DNA from: Miltoncostaea sp963762825
GTDB taxonomy: Bacteria; Actinomycetota; Thermoleophilia; Miltoncostaeales; Miltoncostaeaceae
NCBI GenBank assembly: GCA_963762825.1
Contig: CAVXLZ010000001.1
Location: 1,178,001-1,242,000, forward strand
DNA length: 64,000 nt
Reading direction: 5' to 3'
The notes under the pieces are model-generated. The model had not been told where the DNA came from. It saw only the letters and a program-made list of their open reading frames with translations, and did not search any database. Numbering within the stretch: position 1 is the first letter of the stretch; each line of letters opens with the position of its first letter. Position numbers and translations under genes: made by a program. Below, in pieces: positions 15,964 through 24,714 of this stretch.

Positions 15964-18171
15964 GTGACGCCCCTCATCCGCTGGGTCCTCGCCCATAAGG
16001 CCACTGTCGTGGTGGGCTGGATCATCATCGTGATCGCCGCCTTCGCCTCGGTGCAGTCGTCCGCCGACGCCCTGTCCACCGAGTTCCAGCTTCCCGGCCG
16101 CGAGAGCACGGACGCCGCCGCGCTGATCGAGCAGCGCTACGGCAACGGCGGCCTCCGCGTCTCCGGGCCGATCGTCTCCGTCGTTCAGCTACCGGAGGGG
16201 ACGACGGTCAACAGCGAGGGCGTCCGCGAGGAGATCTCCGCCGCCTTCGGTGCGATCTCCGCGTCCATTCCCGGCTCCCGTTCGGCTGACTTCGCGACCA
16301 CCGGCGACCGCGTGTTCGTCTCGGAGGACGGCCGTACGACGTTCGGGGTGATCTGGTTCCCGGCGGGCCCGATCGCCTTCGAGCCCGCCAAGGAGGCGAT
16401 CGCCGCCGCCGAGGCGTCGGCGGCGGCGCAATCGGTTCGGGGGGCGGGGGTCGGCATCACCGGGATCGACGCCCTCGCCACTGCGAGCGACGAGTCGGGC
16501 GGGCCGAGCGTGCTCGCCGAGACGCTGGTCGGGGGACTCGGTGCACTGATCGTCCTGCTCTTCGTCTTCGGATCGACCATGGCGTTCATCCCGCTCCTGA
16601 TGGCGGCGGTCGCGATCCCCACGACCTTCCTCCTGCTCTGGCCGCTCGCGGAGTTCACCGAGGTCTCCGTCGTCGTGCAGTTCCTGATCTCCCTGATCGG
16701 CCTCGGCGTGGCGATCGACTACTCCCTTCTTGTCGTCATGCGCTGGCGCGAGGAGATGGCCGCCGGACGCGCGAAGGGCGAGGCCGTCGTCGAGGCGATG
16801 GAGCACGCCGGGCGGGCGGTCATCTTCAGCGGAGTCGCAGTGGCAATCGGGCTGATCGCGATGGTCGTCCTCCCGGTGCCCTTCCTGCGGAGCATCGGGT
16901 ACGGCGGCATGCTGATCCCGGTCGTGAGCGTCGCGGTCGCCATGACCCTCCTCCCGGTGATCCTGGCCACGATCGGCCCGCGGCTCGATCGGATCGGCAT
17001 CGGACGTCGCACCTCGAACGCCGGCGAGGGCTGGGTCCCCTGGGGGCGCCTCGTCGTGCGCCGCCGGTGGATCATGGGCGGTATCGCCGTCGCGATCCTC
17101 GCCGCTCTGTTCATCCCGGTGTTCGGGTTCTCGACCGGAGCCCCGCGCGCCGACGCCCTGGCGACCGGCGGCAAGGCCCGCGGCGCCCTCGACCAGCTGA
17201 CGGGTTCGGGCATCGGGGCGGGCGTGCTGTCCCCCTACGACGTCATCGTCCTCGACGGCGACCCGGACACGGCGGCACGTGCCATCGCCGGCGTCAACGG
17301 CGTCCGCGGAGTGATCGCACCCTCCGACGAGCAGTGGCGCCGCGGCGACAGCGCCGTGGTCAACGTCTTCCCTGTCGCGGAGGATGATGCGGCCAACGTC
17401 GAGGCGGTGCGATCGGCGGCAGGCGAGCTCCCGGGCTCGGTGCTCGTGGGCGGGGCCGCACCGGGTGCCGCCGACTTCAACGAGGCCGTGTACGGCAACT
17501 TCGTCTGGGTCGTCCTGCTCATCCTGCTGATCTCCTACGTCATGCTCGCCCGCGTGTTCCGCTCCTTGCTGCTTCCGCTGAAGGCCGTGCTCTTCAACGT
17601 CGTCTCCATCGGCGCGGTGTGGGGCTTCATGGTGTTCTTCTGGCAGAACGGCCACGGATCGGGTGCGATCTTCGGCATCGAGCCGACCGGGACCCTGACC
17701 TTCTGGATCCCGGTCATGGTGTTCGCCTTCCTCTACGGCCTCTCGATGGACTACGAGGTGTTCATCCTCAGCCGGATGCGCGAGGAGTACGACCGCGACG
17801 GATCCACCGACCGGGCGGTCGTCGCCGGGCTCGCCCGCACCGGGCGTCTCGTGACGGCCGGGTCGCTCATCCTCTTCCTCGCATTCGTCGCGCTGGGCGC
17901 CTCACCGGGCACCGATATCAAGGTCTTCGCCACGGCTCTGGCCGTGGGGATCATCCTCGACGCCACCATCGTGAGGAGCCTCCTTCTGCCCGCGTTCGTG
18001 TCGGTGCTCGGGCGCTGGAACTGGTGGATGCCGGTCTGGGCCGCCCGGATCCTGCGCGTCGAGCCCAGCCTCCCCGCTCCCGAGACCCGGGGGTCGGTGC
18101 CCCTCGATCTGGAGCCGGTGGGCTCGTTGCGGGGCGGCGCAAGCCAGGTGCCTGCATTCGAGACCGAGTGA
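15964..18171 (+). CDS. MMPL/RND family transporter
   Basis: A 735-aa protein. GTG 15964 has GGGAG 6 nt upstream, which decides the start. There are two repeats of one TM, a large extracytoplasmic loop and five TMs. DYSLLVVMRWREEMAAG in the first and LSMDYEVFILSRMREEYD in the second are the hallmark MMPL TM4 motifs carrying the proton-relay Asp-Tyr pair. Such proteins export lipids or lipid-linked compounds across the membrane using proton motive force. No biosynthesis genes adjoin it, so the substrate is unknown. A strong stem-loop follows. Confidence 0.93.
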   Translation: MTPLIRWVLAHKATVVVGWIIIVIAAFASVQSSADALSTEFQLPGRESTDAAALIEQRYGNGGLRVSGPIVSVVQLPEGTTVNSEGVREEISAAFGAISASIPGSRSADFATTGDRVFVSEDGRTTFGVIWFPAGPIAFEPAKEAIAAAEASAAAQSVRGAGVGITGIDALATASDESGGPSVLAETLVGGLGALIVLLFVFGSTMAFIPLLMAAVAIPTTFLLLWPLAEFTEVSVVVQFLISLIGLGVAIDYSLLVVMRWREEMAAGRAKGEAVVEAMEHAGRAVIFSGVAVAIGLIAMVVLPVPFLRSIGYGGMLIPVVSVAVAMTLLPVILATIGPRLDRIGIGRRTSNAGEGWVPWGRLVVRRRWIMGGIAVAILAALFIPVFGFSTGAPRADALATGGKARGALDQLTGSGIGAGVLSPYDVIVLDGDPDTAARAIAGVNGVRGVIAPSDEQWRRGDSAVVNVFPVAEDDAANVEAVRSAAGELPGSVLVGGAAPGAADFNEAVYGNFVWVVLLILLISYVMLARVFRSLLLPLKAVLFNVVSIGAVWGFMVFFWQNGHGSGAIFGIEPTGTLTFWIPVMVFAFLYGLSMDYEVFILSRMREEYDRDGSTDRAVVAGLARTGRLVTAGSLILFLAFVALGASPGTDIKVFATALAVGIILDATIVRSLLLPAFVSVLGRWNWWMPVWAARILRVEPSLPAPETRGSVPLDLEPVGSLRGGASQVPAFETE

Positions 18172-18197
18172 GCGGCCGGGGGACGGGCCCCGGCCGC
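18172..18197. terminator. Bidirectional terminator-like stem-loop
   Basis: GCGGCCGGGG (18172-18181) pairs perfectly with CCCCGGCCGC (18188-18197) across a 6-nt loop, between the convergent MMPL and thioesterase genes. There is no U-tract, so it may act with Rho. Confidence 0.6.
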
Positions 18198-18201
18198 GCG
18201 A

Positions 18202-18582
18202 TCACTGCCTGACCGCCGTCGGCGCGCCGTTCTCGTTGACGGCGACCATCGTGAAGGTCCCTACCGTGCAGAGCCGCCGCTCGTGGGTTGCGGGGTCCTC
18301 GCGGTGCGCCTCGACACGCACCTTCATGCTCGTGCGCCCCACGGATTCGACGACCGAGACCAGCTCCACCAGCTCGCCCTGGTGGATGGCCACCTGGAAC
18401 TCCAGTCGGTCAACCGCCGCCGTGACGACGGCGGCCGATCCCGCCCTGCGCACTCCCGCGACGGCGGCCGCCGAGTCCATCCAGGCCATCAGCGTCCCCC
18501 CGTAGAGCGTGCCGAGGTGATTGGTGTCGCCGGGGAACACGAACTGACACATCCGGGTCTCGTGGGGCGACGAATCGGTCAT
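18202..18582 (-). CDS. Acyl-CoA thioesterase (hotdog fold, YciA/ACOT-like)
   Basis: A 126-aa protein. FVFPGDTNHLGTLYGGTLMAWMDSAAA carries the hotdog catalytic helix, with Asn-His and the Asp in WMDSAA in the YciA/BACH positions. VSVVESVGRTSMKVRVEA forms the long beta strand. It hydrolyses acyl-CoA to free acid and CoA. Its ATG overlaps the recQ stop (ATGA), so the two are co-translated despite unrelated functions. Confidence 0.9.
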   Translation of the reverse strand: MTDSSPHETRMCQFVFPGDTNHLGTLYGGTLMAWMDSAAAVAGVRRAGSAAVVTAAVDRLEFQVAIHQGELVELVSVVESVGRTSMKVRVEAHREDPATHERRLCTVGTFTMVAVNENGAPTAVRQ

Positions 18583-20540
18583 CGGGGCTCCCCGGCCTCG
18601 GCGACGAGCTCCAGGATGCGCGGCCCGTGGCTCTCCATGAGCCACGGGCCAACGCCTCGGACGCCGGTGAGGGCGTCGGCGTCGGCCGGGGACGCACGGG
18701 CGATCCCTGCGAGAGTGCGGTTGGAGGCCACTCGGAACGCCGGCCAGCCGAGTTCCTTGGCCACCCCTCCACGCCATGCGCGCAGAGCGTCGTAGACCCG
18801 CCGCTCCTCCACGTCGAGGGCCTCCACCGGCGCGCTCGCCCCGGCGCGCCCTGGAGCCTCCGCCACCGGACCTGCGAGAGCCGCGACGAGGTCGTCGGGG
18901 GTGGCGCAGGCGTTGCAGCATCGCTCCTCCGGAGAGGGCTCGAGATCGTCGTCGAAGTGGGTCAGGAAGGCCCGGCGGCGGCAGTCGTCGCTACGGACGT
19001 ACGCGACGGCCTGGTCGAGGGCCCGGTACCGGCGTCGCAGCTCGGTGGAGACCAGCCCGGTGAGATCGTCGCGTTGCTCCGGCGACAGCCGGGATACCGC
19101 GAGCAGGCCGCGTCGGCCGCCTCCGGGTGCGCCCTCCACGCGAAGTGCCCCGACCCTCTCGGCCATGGCCAGCCGGAAACCGGTCTGGTCGTCGACCTCG
19201 CGACGCTCGAGCTGGAAGGCGCCGTCCCCGCCGGCCCGAGAGGAGAGACGCCCGAGGAGCTCCTCCACCTCGCCGGTGCCGATGCGGGCGCCGGTGATGC
19301 GTCGGCGGATGGCGACCTCGTCGGCGGGCCCGGCGACGATCAGATGACGAGAGGGTTCGCCGTCGCGGCCGGCCCGGCCGGCCTCCTGGTAGAGCTGCTC
19401 GAGCGAGTCCGGCAGCGCCGTGTGCACCACCAGCCGGACGTCGGGAACATTGACGCCCATGCCGAAGGCGTTGGTCGCCGCGACAACCTGGGCCCTACCG
19501 CTCGAGAAGGCCTCCTGCGCCTCGGCCCGGTCCGAGCGTCCGGCGTGATAGACGACGGATGCGTGTCCGGCTGCTGCGACCGCGGACGCCGTCTCCTCGG
19601 CCGCCCGGCGGGTGCCGCAGTAGACGATCGCCTTGCCCCCGTCGGCCCCCGCAAGAGCCGCCAGAAGGGCCTGACGCTTGCGCGCCACCGATCCCTTGCC
19701 CTCGACCCAGAGCGCGTCGAAGGTGAGGTTGGGCCGGTCGAAGCCGCCCGTGATCTCCACCGGGGAGTCCAGCCCGAGGCGCGCCACGATGTCGGCGCGC
19801 ACGCGCGCGGTGGCGGTGGCCGTGAGGGCCATGGTCGCCCGTGGTCGCAGCTCCTCGCGGAACTGACCGACCCGGCGGTAGTCGGGGCGGAACTCGTGCC
19901 CCCACTCCGACACGCAGTGGGCCTCGTCGATGACCAGGAGCGCAACGCGCGCCTCGGCCATCGCGCGACGGAAGACAGACGAATGGAAGCGCTCGGGGGC
20001 GACGTAGAGAAGCGACAGCGCTCCCTCGCGCGCCCGGGCGATGGCGGCGCGCTGCTCGTCGTCGGAGAGCCCCGAGTGGAGGGCCGCGGCGGTGATCCCC
20101 GCACGGTCGAGCCCTGCCAGCTGGTCGGTCATGAGGGCGATCAGCGGCGAGACCACGACGGTCAGACCGCGCAGCACGGCGGCGGGGGCCTGGTAGCAGA
20201 GCGACTTGCCCGAGCCGGTCGCCATCACCACCAGCGCGTCGCGTCCGCTGAGGCCCGCGGCGATCGCACGGTCCTGACCCGGGCGCAGACGGCGCACGCC
20301 GAGGTGCTCGAGCGCCTCTTGCAGACTCTCCCCCAGGGACGCCACCGCCCCCTCTCCACAGCCGGGGCGCCGCGCCACGAGGCCGGTCACGAGACGGCCG
20401 AGGAGCGCGCGGTCGGCAGGGGTGGCGGCCGGCCACGCCTCCCGCAGCTCGGCGAGCAGGGCCTCGATGCGCGCGTGGGCGCCGGGCGACTCGCACCCCG
20501 CCGCGACGGAGGCCTCGATCCAGCGGGCGAGCTCAGACAT
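18579..20540 (-). CDS. recQ: RecQ family ATP-dependent DNA helicase with HRDC domain
   Basis: A 653-aa protein from ATG 20540; in-frame ATG 20588 and GTG 20612 are alternatives and no ribosome site decides. Motifs: ATGSGKSLCYQ, VIDEAHCVSEWGHEFRPDY, LTATAT, TNAFGMGVN and QEAGRAGRDG. A zinc-binding region (DDCRRRAFLTHF, then CCNAC) lies near 517-545, and a C-terminal HRDC domain (LRAWRGGVAKELGWPAFRV, then LTGVRGVGPWLMESHG) ends the protein. A 60-80 residue N-terminal helical extension precedes the helicase core. It unwinds recombination and repair intermediates 3' to 5'. Confidence 0.93.
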   Translation of the reverse strand: MSELARWIEASVAAGCESPGAHARIEALLAELREAWPAATPADRALLGRLVTGLVARRPGCGEGAVASLGESLQEALEHLGVRRLRPGQDRAIAAGLSGRDALVVMATGSGKSLCYQAPAAVLRGLTVVVSPLIALMTDQLAGLDRAGITAAALHSGLSDDEQRAAIARAREGALSLLYVAPERFHSSVFRRAMAEARVALLVIDEAHCVSEWGHEFRPDYRRVGQFREELRPRATMALTATATARVRADIVARLGLDSPVEITGGFDRPNLTFDALWVEGKGSVARKRQALLAALAGADGGKAIVYCGTRRAAEETASAVAAAGHASVVYHAGRSDRAEAQEAFSSGRAQVVAATNAFGMGVNVPDVRLVVHTALPDSLEQLYQEAGRAGRDGEPSRHLIVAGPADEVAIRRRITGARIGTGEVEELLGRLSSRAGGDGAFQLERREVDDQTGFRLAMAERVGALRVEGAPGGGRRGLLAVSRLSPEQRDDLTGLVSTELRRRYRALDQAVAYVRSDDCRRRAFLTHFDDDLEPSPEERCCNACATPDDLVAALAGPVAEAPGRAGASAPVEALDVEERRVYDALRAWRGGVAKELGWPAFRVASNRTLAGIARASPADADALTGVRGVGPWLMESHGPRILELVAEAGEPR

Positions 20541-20922
20541 CACGCCGAGCGGGATCTCCTCGCCCGCGATCGCATCGCAGCCGGGCATCGCCGGTGAAGG
20601 TGCGGTGCTCACTGGTCCAGAGTGCCAGCCCAGCCGGACGGCCCGCTCGATTGGAACACGGAACCTCCGCAGGATGCGAGGAGCGCGAACGCGGCGGGTT
20701 CGTGCCCTCGGCCGACGGGTCGCGGTGGTCCTCGTAGCGCACCGGATGATCCTGGGCCTCATGACGGGTCCTGGCGGCGCTGATCGAGGCCTGAACGCCC
20801 CTTGTCTGCAGAGATTCTGGCGTTTACACACGATCGGCCAGGGAATCGCCGGTCTTCCGGGGAGGAGCCAGGGTCACGCGGACGCTCGTAGGCTCGTCCC
20901 CCCCGCACCAGGAGGCCCACCC
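20541..20922. other. Intergenic region between recQ and the ParM-like gene
   Basis: If recQ starts at 20540, 382 bp hold no gene I can support. A weak promoter candidate for the ParM-like gene is TTGTCT (20802-20807), 17 nt, TACACA (20825-20830). No repeats resembling a parC/iteron centromere are evident. Confidence 0.35.
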
Positions 20923-22029
20923 GTGCAGATCCTCGGTATCGACCTTGGATTCGGATTCACCAAAGCAACAGACGGAGAGCGCTCGCTCGTCGTCAAGTCC
21001 GTGATCGGCGAAGCGGTCGATGACCGTCTCGGCGGACCGATGTCCGATGCCCGGCCGGGCAACGACCACCTCCACCTGGAGATCGAGGATCACGCCGTCT
21101 TCGCCGGCGACCTCGCCGAGCGCAAGAGCAGCCTGCGCTCATTCACCCTCGACCAGGATCGCTTCATCGCCGAATCTGCGAAGGTGCTCGCGCTGGCGGT
21201 GGCCGCCGACCTGGCCGAGCCGGACCAGCCGATCGGCGTGGTCACCGGGCTGCCGATCTCGACCTACCGCAGCAAGGCCGAGGATCTCTCTCGGATACTG
21301 CGCGACCGCCACGTCCTGACCACCATCGCGCCCGACGGCAGGCGCAGCCGCCAGGTTCTCGAGATCACCGACGTGAAGGTGATCCCCCAGCCCTTCGGCT
21401 CGGTGTACGACATGGTGCTGAACGACGCAGGCACGGTCGGCGACCGCCAGACGCTGCAGCAGAAGGTCGGCGTGGTCAACGTCGGCTTCCAGACCGCCGA
21501 CCTCACCGTGTCCGACCGGGGCACGTTCATCGAGCGTGCCAGCCAGAGCACCGACAGCGGAGTCGGCCGCGCGTTCGCCACGATCGCCGGCCAGATCCGG
21601 GAGAAGAGCGGGGTCAGCGTCGAGCTGTACCGGCTCTACGACGCCATGGAGGAGGGCCGCATCAAGATCCGCGGCGAGAGCTTCGATCTCAGCAGGCTGA
21701 TCGAGCACGTGATGGGGCAGCTCGCCTCCGACATCGCAGCTGACGCGAACCGCCTCTGGGCGGACGAGTGGGACATGGACGCGATCGTCATCACCGGCGG
21801 TGGTGGAGCCGTGCTGGCGCCATTTCTTGCCCCACTCCTCGACGGCAAGGTGCTCCCGGTGGACGGGACGCGCGACGCGCGCATGAACAACGTCCGCGGC
21901 TTCCGGAAGCTCGGAGTCCAGACCTGGGGCGCCCCTACCCACGCCCCTGCCCCCGCCGTGCACGAGCAGGAGCCGGCGCTCGTCGGTCGGACCAACGGCG
22001 GCGAACGCCAGCAGGAGAGCCCGTACTGA
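20923..22029 (+). CDS. ParM/Alp-like actin-family ATPase (orphan)
   Basis: A 368-aa protein; GTG 20923 has GGAGG 7 nt upstream. Actin-fold motifs are present: phosphate 1 QILGIDLGFGFTKATDG, phosphate 2 VVNVGFQTADLTV and adenosine AIVITGGGGAVLAPF. The phosphate-2 motif has Asn where ParM has Asp (DLGGTT). MreB-specific features are absent, and similarity is to ParM/StbA and archaeal Ta0583-type actins that form filaments. No ParR-like partner or centromere repeats adjoin it, so its filament cargo is unknown. It may derive from a plasmid or phage. Confidence 0.8.
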   Translation: MQILGIDLGFGFTKATDGERSLVVKSVIGEAVDDRLGGPMSDARPGNDHLHLEIEDHAVFAGDLAERKSSLRSFTLDQDRFIAESAKVLALAVAADLAEPDQPIGVVTGLPISTYRSKAEDLSRILRDRHVLTTIAPDGRRSRQVLEITDVKVIPQPFGSVYDMVLNDAGTVGDRQTLQQKVGVVNVGFQTADLTVSDRGTFIERASQSTDSGVGRAFATIAGQIREKSGVSVELYRLYDAMEEGRIKIRGESFDLSRLIEHVMGQLASDIAADANRLWADEWDMDAIVITGGGGAVLAPFLAPLLDGKVLPVDGTRDARMNNVRGFRKLGVQTWGAPTHAPAPAVHEQEPALVGRTNGGERQQESPY

Positions 22030-22035
22030 TCGCAC

Positions 22036-22072
22036 CTGACCCCCCGCCGCCCGCCGGGCGGCGGGGGGTCAG
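22036..22072. terminator. Perfect 18-bp stem between convergent genes (bidirectional terminator)
   Basis: CTGACCCCCCGCCGCCCG (22036-22053) pairs with its exact complement at 22055-22072. The stop of the minus-strand transglycosylase gene lies inside the right arm. It is placed 6 nt after the ParM-like stop. Confidence 0.65.
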
Positions 22073-23139
22073 CCGGTGAACCCGTAGCGGGCGGCGCGTG
22101 CCATGACCTCGTCGGCGTAGTCCGCGCGGGCATCGCGGCAGGCGCCGTAGTAGCCGCACGCCGCACGCCGGTATCCCGCAGCATCCCCGCCGCGCGGCGG
22201 GGCACCCTTGCCGACTCGCAGACCACGGGCGGCCGTCGCGATGGCGTCGGCCGGCTGGAGGGGATCGATGCGCCCGTCGCCGTCTCCGTCGACGCCCCAG
22301 GCGCCGACGAAGTCGCCACAACGGCCGCCGACGCCCAACTGCATCGGACCGACGCATCCGTCGGCGTTGACGCGAGAGGCCCAGGGGTTGCGGCCGTGGT
22401 CGGACTCCTGGCCACCGATCGCCGCCAAGAAACGCCAGTCGATGTCCATCGCCCGCCCGAAGCGCTGATAGAGGGCGAGGTAGTCGGGCGGGATCTCCGC
22501 CACGGCGACGGCGGCGGGCCCGAGCGGGGGCATCGATGCCACCGGGGGATCACCCGCGGCGACGTCCGGACTGATCCGGGCGAGGCCGGCAAGCGCGGCG
22601 ACGCCGGTCACGACCACCGCCACCAGGCCGATCCGCCCCCACCGCGGCGCCGAGCGCACCTTCCGCCCCCTGACGGCCGCCGAGCTCTGCGGCAGCGCCG
22701 GATCCGCCAGGGGCGGCGCCTCGGCCGCCGAGGCGTCGGGGAGCGGCGTCCGCGACAGGAATGCGGGCACGACCAGCTCGGCCGCGGGCTCCGCCGCCTG
22801 CCGTCGGGCGACCGGGTCGGCGACGACCGGGCGGGCCGGCCGTGGAGCGGCCGGCGGATCGACCTGTGGCGAGCGCGCGGGGGGGCGCGGGGGCGGCGTG
22901 GGCCAGTAGGTCCGTCGGGGCGCAGGAGCGGGAGACCGCGCGCCAGCCGCGCGCCGCGACGATGGGGCGGCCCGCGACGGCCCGGACCGTAGCGTTCGAT
23001 CGAGCGCGACTGCGATCCGCTCGATCTCCGGGAGCGGCTGCGCGCTGAACGGCGAGGGCACCGCGGGCCGCTCGGCCCGCGGTGAGACCTCCCCGGGAAG
23101 GAGCTCGATCTCGGGGAGTGTGACGGCGAGCGAGGCCAC
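22069..23139 (-). CDS. Membrane-anchored lytic murein transglycosylase (SLT-like)
   Basis: A 356-aa protein. Residues 1-165 are a Pro/Ala/Arg-rich cytoplasmic part. One TM (IGLVAVVVTGVAALAGLA) is at about 170-188. The catalytic domain (about 215-350) has MDIDWRFLAAIGGQESDHG, in which the Glu of GGQES is the general acid, then NADGCVGPMQLGVGG, the GPMQ substrate-binding motif. VDGDGDGRIDPLQPADAI is typical of this family and resembles an EF-hand. It cleaves the glycan strands of peptidoglycan outside the membrane. Cys residues in the domain (GRCGDF, ACGYYGAC) may form disulfides. Confidence 0.86.
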   Translation of the reverse strand: MASLAVTLPEIELLPGEVSPRAERPAVPSPFSAQPLPEIERIAVALDRTLRSGPSRAAPSSRRAAGARSPAPAPRRTYWPTPPPRPPARSPQVDPPAAPRPARPVVADPVARRQAAEPAAELVVPAFLSRTPLPDASAAEAPPLADPALPQSSAAVRGRKVRSAPRWGRIGLVAVVVTGVAALAGLARISPDVAAGDPPVASMPPLGPAAVAVAEIPPDYLALYQRFGRAMDIDWRFLAAIGGQESDHGRNPWASRVNADGCVGPMQLGVGGRCGDFVGAWGVDGDGDGRIDPLQPADAIATAARGLRVGKGAPPRGGDAAGYRRAACGYYGACRDARADYADEVMARAARYGFTG

Positions 23140-23244
23140 GAGAGCGAGAAATCTAGGGGGTGCGGGCGCTCCCGTCTGCTACCCGGAGGTCGAGTCGGCG
23201 CACGCCGGCAAGGAGCGCGCCGCCGGAGCGCGAACCTCCTTGGG

Positions 23245-24714
23245 GTGAGACTCGTATCCGGAGAGGAGTTCGGCCGCTACCGCATCGAAGCGGAGATCGG
23301 CCGTGGGGGCCAGGCGGTCGTCTACCGCGCGACCCAACTCGACCTCGATCGCCCGGTTGCCCTCAAGCTGTTCGAAGAGGGCTACCTGTCGCGCGGGGGC
23401 GCCCTCGAGCGCTTCCGCCGAGAGGCGATCGCCGCCGGCCGGCTCGAGCACCCGCGCATCGTCACGGTCTACGATGCGGGCGAGATCGAGGGGCGGGCAT
23501 TCATGTCGATGCGCCTGATCCCCGGCGACAGCCTCGCCGAGCGGATCGCCCGCACGGGCCCCCTCCCGGGAGATGAGGCGATCTCGGTGCTCTCCGACAT
23601 CGCCGAGGCCCTCGACTTCGCCCACGCGCGAGGCACGATCCACCGGGACGTGAAGCCCGCGAACATCCTGCTCGGCCCCGACGGCTCCTCCTACCTGAGC
23701 GACTTCGGGCTCGTGCGCCTCGACGACATGCCCGGCCTCACGCGCCGGGGCGACTGGCTCGGAACGGCCGAGTACGTGTCGCCCGAGCAGGTGGAGGGCG
23801 ATCCGGCGACGGCCCGCTCCGACCTCTACTCCCTGGCCGTCGTGGCGTTCGAGACCCTCACCGGACGAGCACCCTTCGTGCGGCGCGAGCCGAGCGCCGT
23901 GCTTCTCGCCCAGGTGAGGGATCCCGCGCCGGACGCGTCGTCCATCGCCCCCGGCCTCCCCGTGGCCGTCGATGACGTACTGGCCCGCGGCCTGTCGAAG
24001 GATCCCTCGGCCCGCCCGGGCGGCGCCCACGACATGGTCGAGCAGCTCCGGCACGCCCTGGGCACCTCCCAGATGCGACCGACCGCCGTCGGTCAGGCGA
24101 TCCCGATGCCCGTGGCGATCGATGCCGACCCGTGGCAGGCGGCCCTGGAGCATTTCTCGGGCGACGGAGGCCCGGAACCCGAGGCCGAGCGACTGACACA
24201 GGCCTTCGGCGACGCCGCGCGCCGCCGGGCGATCGCGGTGAAGCGCGACGTCGCGATATGGGGCGCCGCGGCGGCCGCCGTGCTGCTGATCGGCATCGGC
24301 GTGGGTGGCTACGCGATCGGTTCGGCGAACGCCGACCTCACGGGTGCGGAGGCACGTGGCTTTCGGGCCGGCCAGGCCGAGGGCGAGACCAAGGGCTTCG
24401 CTGCCGGCCAGAAGAAGGGCATCAGGATCGGCAACGCCTCGGGCGTCAAGGCGGGAACCAAGAAGGGGAGGACCGAGGGGCTCGCCGCAGGCCGGAAGGC
24501 AGGCCTGGCCGAGGGACAGAAGGCCGGGTTCGCCTCGGGGGTCTCGTCCGGTCGCGCGGCGGCGCTCGGCGGCCTCTCGTCGAGCGGCTGGTACATCGTC
24601 CGGCTCGGCCGGGACGACGTCGGCCCCGTCGTCGCGAGCTCGGCACCGGTCACCAGCGATGCCAGCCAGTGCTACACCGTCTCGGGCACGAGCGTCCTGA
24701 GCGGCCCCTGCTGA
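23245..24714 (+). CDS. PknB-like Ser/Thr protein kinase with TM and G-x3 repeat extracellular tail
   Basis: A 489-aa protein from GTG 23245. The kinase domain is at 9-275: IGRGGQAVVYRA, VALKLFEE (Lys), IHRDVKPANILL (catalytic loop), SDFGLVRL and GTAEYVSPEQ. A linker precedes one TM (about 337-359, AAAAVLLIGIGVGGYAIG). Outside it, residues about 369-438 carry Gly at nearly every fourth position (GFRAGQAEGETKGFAAGQ), then a short domain with two Cys. PASTA repeats are absent. The G-x3 stretch may pack as tight helices or sense wall or osmotic state. It is divergent from the lytic transglycosylase. Confidence 0.9.
   Translation: MRLVSGEEFGRYRIEAEIGRGGQAVVYRATQLDLDRPVALKLFEEGYLSRGGALERFRREAIAAGRLEHPRIVTVYDAGEIEGRAFMSMRLIPGDSLAERIARTGPLPGDEAISVLSDIAEALDFAHARGTIHRDVKPANILLGPDGSSYLSDFGLVRLDDMPGLTRRGDWLGTAEYVSPEQVEGDPATARSDLYSLAVVAFETLTGRAPFVRREPSAVLLAQVRDPAPDASSIAPGLPVAVDDVLARGLSKDPSARPGGAHDMVEQLRHALGTSQMRPTAVGQAIPMPVAIDADPWQAALEHFSGDGGPEPEAERLTQAFGDAARRRAIAVKRDVAIWGAAAAAVLLIGIGVGGYAIGSANADLTGAEARGFRAGQAEGETKGFAAGQKKGIRIGNASGVKAGTKKGRTEGLAAGRKAGLAEGQKAGFASGVSSGRAAALGGLSSSGWYIVRLGRDDVGPVVASSAPVTSDASQCYTVSGTSVLSGPC

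Noticed and set aside
20613..20831. A longer RecQ N-terminus up to 20831.
   Set aside because: The residues are Arg/Thr/Pro noise, typical of an open GC-rich frame.
23140..23244. Extra coding sequence or a CRISPR-like repeat between the transglycosylase and kinase genes.
   Set aside because: No repeats with regular spacers occur here or elsewhere in the window; the gap is an ordinary divergent promoter region.
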